Positions 53,581 through 55,618 of a DNA stretch of 55,618 nt are shown here, one piece after another. The translations under genes and the position numbers were made by a program. Each line of letters starts with the position of its first letter. Within the stretch, counting starts at the first letter, position 1. The notes below the pieces were generated by a model. It saw only the letters and a program-made list of their open reading frames with translations. It was not told the DNA's origin and ran no database searches. The stretch covers positions 1 to 55,618 of the forward strand of contig QCUL01000016.1 of NCBI GenBank assembly GCA_003210755.1, written 5' to 3'. The DNA comes from Synechococcus sp. AG-679-C18. Its GTDB lineage: Bacteria > Cyanobacteriota > Cyanobacteriia > PCC-6307 > Cyanobiaceae.

Positions 53581-53763
53581 TCAGAATTCATTTTTGAAAA
53601 TACGTTCAAGATCTTTGCGGAACTGTTGGGAGCTAAGTGGTTGAGATTTGTGACGAACAGAGTTTTTCAAAAACAAGGAGGAGATCCACCAGGCCTGAAA
53701 CCCTGCAAAAAAAATCCCCACAATCAGAAGGCTGATCGTAGGAGAAGTTAACAAAGTATCCAT
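53581..53763 (-). CDS. Small single-helix protein
   Basis: 60 residues: helix at about 10-30 (ISLLIVGIFFAGFQAWWISSLF), then a polar basic tail (SSQQFRKDLERIFKNEF). A longer overlapping frame (53633-53923) is a shadow. Function unknown. Confidence 0.6.
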   Translation of the reverse strand: MDTLLTSPTISLLIVGIFFAGFQAWWISSLFLKNSVRHKSQPLSSQQFRKDLERIFKNEF

Positions 53764-53819
53764 CAGTTAGACAATGATCGAGCAGGATGGGAACTAATTG
53801 GGATCGAACCTTGCGCGAA

Positions 53820-53954
53820 ATGAGTGTTGCCGAGTTGGTACTTCGGAACGTTGGGAAAGTTGCTGCAGTATCTGGTGTGATCGGCGTTGTGATCTGGCTG
53901 TCATGGGTGATGCTGGATGTCAAGCATCTTCAATCAGGATTTACCCTTCCATAA
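53820..53954 (+). CDS. 44-residue membrane protein
   Basis: ATG at 53820; MSVAELVLRNVGKVAAVSGV opens, a helix (VAAVSGVIGVVIWLSWVML, about 14-32) follows, and a short polar end. Convergent with the DoxX gene, 16 bases apart. Function unknown. Confidence 0.55.
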   Translation: MSVAELVLRNVGKVAAVSGVIGVVIWLSWVMLDVKHLQSGFTLP

Positions 53955-53970
53955 AATGCAGTAAAGAGAA

Positions 53971-54450
53971 TTAAGCCACACCATCTGAGATCATTGTCTC
54001 AACAGGACCAGATTTTTCCCTTACAAGCTCAGGACTAAAACGACGGACAAGCAGCTCATCGATTGAAAAACGTCCAGGTCCAATCGAAAGAACCGCGACA
54101 GCTGCTGCAAAGTAAAGTCCCAATAATTCTAGTAAGTAAATATTGAATCCAGCAGTGATGATGGCGTGATAAATAGCAACTGAAATGGTTCCCATAATTG
54201 CAAGAGCGCCAATACGGGTCATTAATCCAGTAATCAACAACCAACTCCCTATTACTTCGGAAAAAGCCGCTGTATAGGACAGCAAGATGGGGAAGGGAAG
54301 ATGAAGTGGTCGGACAAATGCGTCAGCAAAATTTTCAATATTTGCAAGCTTTTCGTAACCGTGATGGATCAAAAGAGTTCCAACAAATACTCTTAAAATT
54401 AAGATTCCGAGATCTGGAAGGAAAGGCTTTGTGGCAACGGCTCGCAACAC
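53971..54450 (-). CDS. DoxX family membrane protein
   Basis: 159 residues with four helices, including the family start LILRVFVGTLLIHHGYEKL, and AAFSEVIGSWLLITGLMTRIGAL. DoxX proteins are linked to quinone or thiosulphate metabolism and to redox stress in some bacteria; role here unknown. A terminator lies just upstream of its start, separating it from the next gene. Confidence 0.87.
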   Translation of the reverse strand: MLRAVATKPFLPDLGILILRVFVGTLLIHHGYEKLANIENFADAFVRPLHLPFPILLSYTAAFSEVIGSWLLITGLMTRIGALAIMGTISVAIYHAIITAGFNIYLLELLGLYFAAAVAVLSIGPGRFSIDELLVRRFSPELVREKSGPVETMISDGVA

Positions 54451-54480
54451 AGTGGTTCATTCTTCTCAACATACCTTAAT

Positions 54481-54510
54481 GAAAAACTGCCCTCAGAAGC
54501 GAAAGAGGGC
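54481..54510 (-). terminator. Rho-independent terminator
   Basis: On the minus strand GCCCTC pairs with GAGGGC over a 10-base loop and is followed by AGTTTTTC. It lies 31 bases before the DoxX start, so it should end transcripts coming from the NTF2-like gene or from a small RNA in the 54.5-54.7 kb gap. Confidence 0.7.
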
Positions 54511-54723
54511 GAAAGTTCAGCTAATTTGAGTATTTATACTTACGCAGTACCGGAAAACCATTCGCATCAAGAAGTTTTATTACAATTCATCGATATCGTA
54601 ATCAATTTTCCACCGAGCATTGAATTTCCGATTTCTCTGTGGTGGATGATTTCGTTTTAAAAGTTCAGGCAAAACTAAAAAATCAGGGATTCAACTACTG
54701 CTTATCAATAGACATCACAGTTA

Positions 54724-55143
54724 TTAGTCAACGAATTTTTTATAGAGCCAGCGTACAAAGCCTCCGATTACAGGAACAGGCCCAAAAGTAGGAGCAATAA
54801 AATCAAAGTAATCTCTATGGTCAATAACCATTCCCTGATCGTTCATGATTAGACGTGAAGTACCGGGGTAAATAAATTCAATCCCTTTGATCTTTAAGCC
54901 CATTTCCCACTCCACAAAAGCAGTTCGCTCAACGATTGCGATAGCGCCTGGAATCAGATAAACATCTTCACAGCGTTTCATTAAGTCGTCTTGGGCTTTG
55001 ATGTAAGCCTGAATCCCCTGACGTTCTTGAGTTGGATCTTGAAAATGAACGTTCTCGTCGTACAACTCTCTCCACTGAGATTCTGTCGGCGCTGGTTGAC
55101 CATACGGCTTTGAAAACAAGGCTTTTAGACGTTCAGAATTCAA
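54724..55143 (-). CDS. NTF2/SnoaL-like protein
   Basis: 139 residues with the layout of small SnoaL/NTF2-fold proteins: WRELYDENVHFQDPTQERQG, YIKAQDDLMKRC, FVEWEMGLKIKGIEF and DYFDFIAPTFG. No signal peptide. Such proteins bind small ligands or act as isomerases; nothing here tells which. A gap with a terminator lies downstream. Confidence 0.82.
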   Translation of the reverse strand: MNSERLKALFSKPYGQPAPTESQWRELYDENVHFQDPTQERQGIQAYIKAQDDLMKRCEDVYLIPGAIAIVERTAFVEWEMGLKIKGIEFIYPGTSRLIMNDQGMVIDHRDYFDFIAPTFGPVPVIGGFVRWLYKKFVD

Positions 55144-55226
55144 CAGTTCAGGCTCCAGGGTGTCCCAAGCCTACGAACTTGAACTAAAAATCTGCATAAG
55201 CTCGGGCCCTTACCGAATAAAACTCC

Positions 55227-55445
55227 TTGACACGTCAAACCTTCCAATACGAACCTGTAGAGGCTTTTGGCGAAGGCCTCACCACAAAGCGACCCTGGAA
55301 TCAAGGATCTCTTGGCTTCGTAGAACGACTCAATGGGCGAGTCGCAATGCTGGGCTTTGCTGCAGCAATCATTGGTGAATTGATTAGCGGCCGTGGGCCT
55401 GCGGGCCAAGTGGCCGATGTAATCCATTGGTACTTATCACTTTGA
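55227..55445 (+). CDS. High-light-inducible (Hli/SCP) chlorophyll-binding protein
   Basis: 72 residues with the Hli signature ERLNGRVAMLGFAAAIIGELISG, the single chlorophyll-binding helix of the LHC superfamily, preceded by a soluble N-terminus. It binds chlorophyll and carotenoid and protects photosystems under stress. A TTG is used: an in-frame TAA lies three codons upstream and there is no nearer ATG. AT-rich DNA follows to the end of the window. Confidence 0.92.
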   Translation: MTRQTFQYEPVEAFGEGLTTKRPWNQGSLGFVERLNGRVAMLGFAAAIIGELISGRGPAGQVADVIHWYLSL

Positions 55446-55618
55446 ACATAATAATCTCATAACAGAAAGCAATCAAATTTAAAACGAACGAATTGGAATC
55501 CAACCTTACCTCTTAATCAACACCGATTCCACTAAATCATTAACTAATATCTACGAAATATTTATTTGGTTTATGCAACTACTTGCTTACTAGCTAAGCA
55601 ACAAATCATTTATCCTCT

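Noticed and set aside
53795-53815. tRNA T-arm-like GGTTCGATCCC on the minus strand
   Set aside because: The flanking bases do not form a T-stem and no acceptor or anticodon stem can be built around it.

Overview
The window looks like chromosomal DNA of a marine picocyanobacterium, most likely Synechococcus (subcluster 5.1; clade not determinable here). The support is photosynthetic and cyanobacterium-typical genes: an orange carotenoid protein with its recovery protein and a beta-carotene ketolase, cytochrome c6, a high-light-inducible (Hli) protein, a CSP41-like epimerase beside pgsA, an MntCAB manganese transporter, a DUF2973 protein, and many tiny conserved-looking membrane proteins. No rRNA, tRNA, CRISPR array, transposase, integrase or phage gene was seen.

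Layout. 1-8.4 kb: 3' part of a CSP41-like protein, pgsA, a CBS-domain protein, a secreted protein made of two copies of one domain, an L,D-transpeptidase, a large anchored proline-rich protein, a PdeM-like phosphoesterase, a GluR0-like glutamate-receptor channel, and an RHH regulator divergent from a PPC(DUF296)-glutaredoxin fusion. 8.4-13.1 kb: small hypotheticals separated by AT-rich gaps. 13.1-21.2 kb: a metal-homeostasis block, almost all on the minus strand: cobalamin riboswitch-hupE, petJ (cytochrome c6), a PF03773 permease, a TIGR03943-like protein and an Ig-like protein in overlapping order, a His-rich DUF3721 protein, an NTF2-like secreted protein, mntC-mntA-mntB and a DUF2256 zinc-finger protein. 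21.2-26.3 kb: sparse, with many small membrane proteins and a DUF924-zinc ribbon fusion. 26.6-29.2 kb: GT2 glycosyltransferase, Cu/Zn superoxide dismutase and a degenerate alpha/beta hydrolase. 29.7-39.5 kb: small genes (DUF2973, isoprenylcysteine-methyltransferase-like, YccF, Nif11) in very AT-rich DNA, plus a candidate small RNA with a good terminator. 39.7-48.7 kb: GH57 family protein, DCC thiol oxidoreductase, prohibitin-like protein, SDR, then ocp-crtW-frp (light-activated photoprotection: CrtW supplies the ketocarotenoid, OCP quenches, FRP resets) and a TauE/SafE permease. 48.7-55.6 kb: small secreted proteins, an SRAP protein, a double GNAT, DoxX, an NTF2-like protein and an Hli protein.

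The best candidates for something unusual are the PPC-glutaredoxin fusion beside a divergent RHH protein, the FRP whose otherwise expected interface tryptophan is cysteine, the petJ/permease/TIGR03943/Ig-like operon downstream of a B12-riboswitch-controlled hupE, the candidate sRNA near 35.6 kb, and the high density of single-helix microproteins. All functional calls come from reading motifs by eye; no database search was run.
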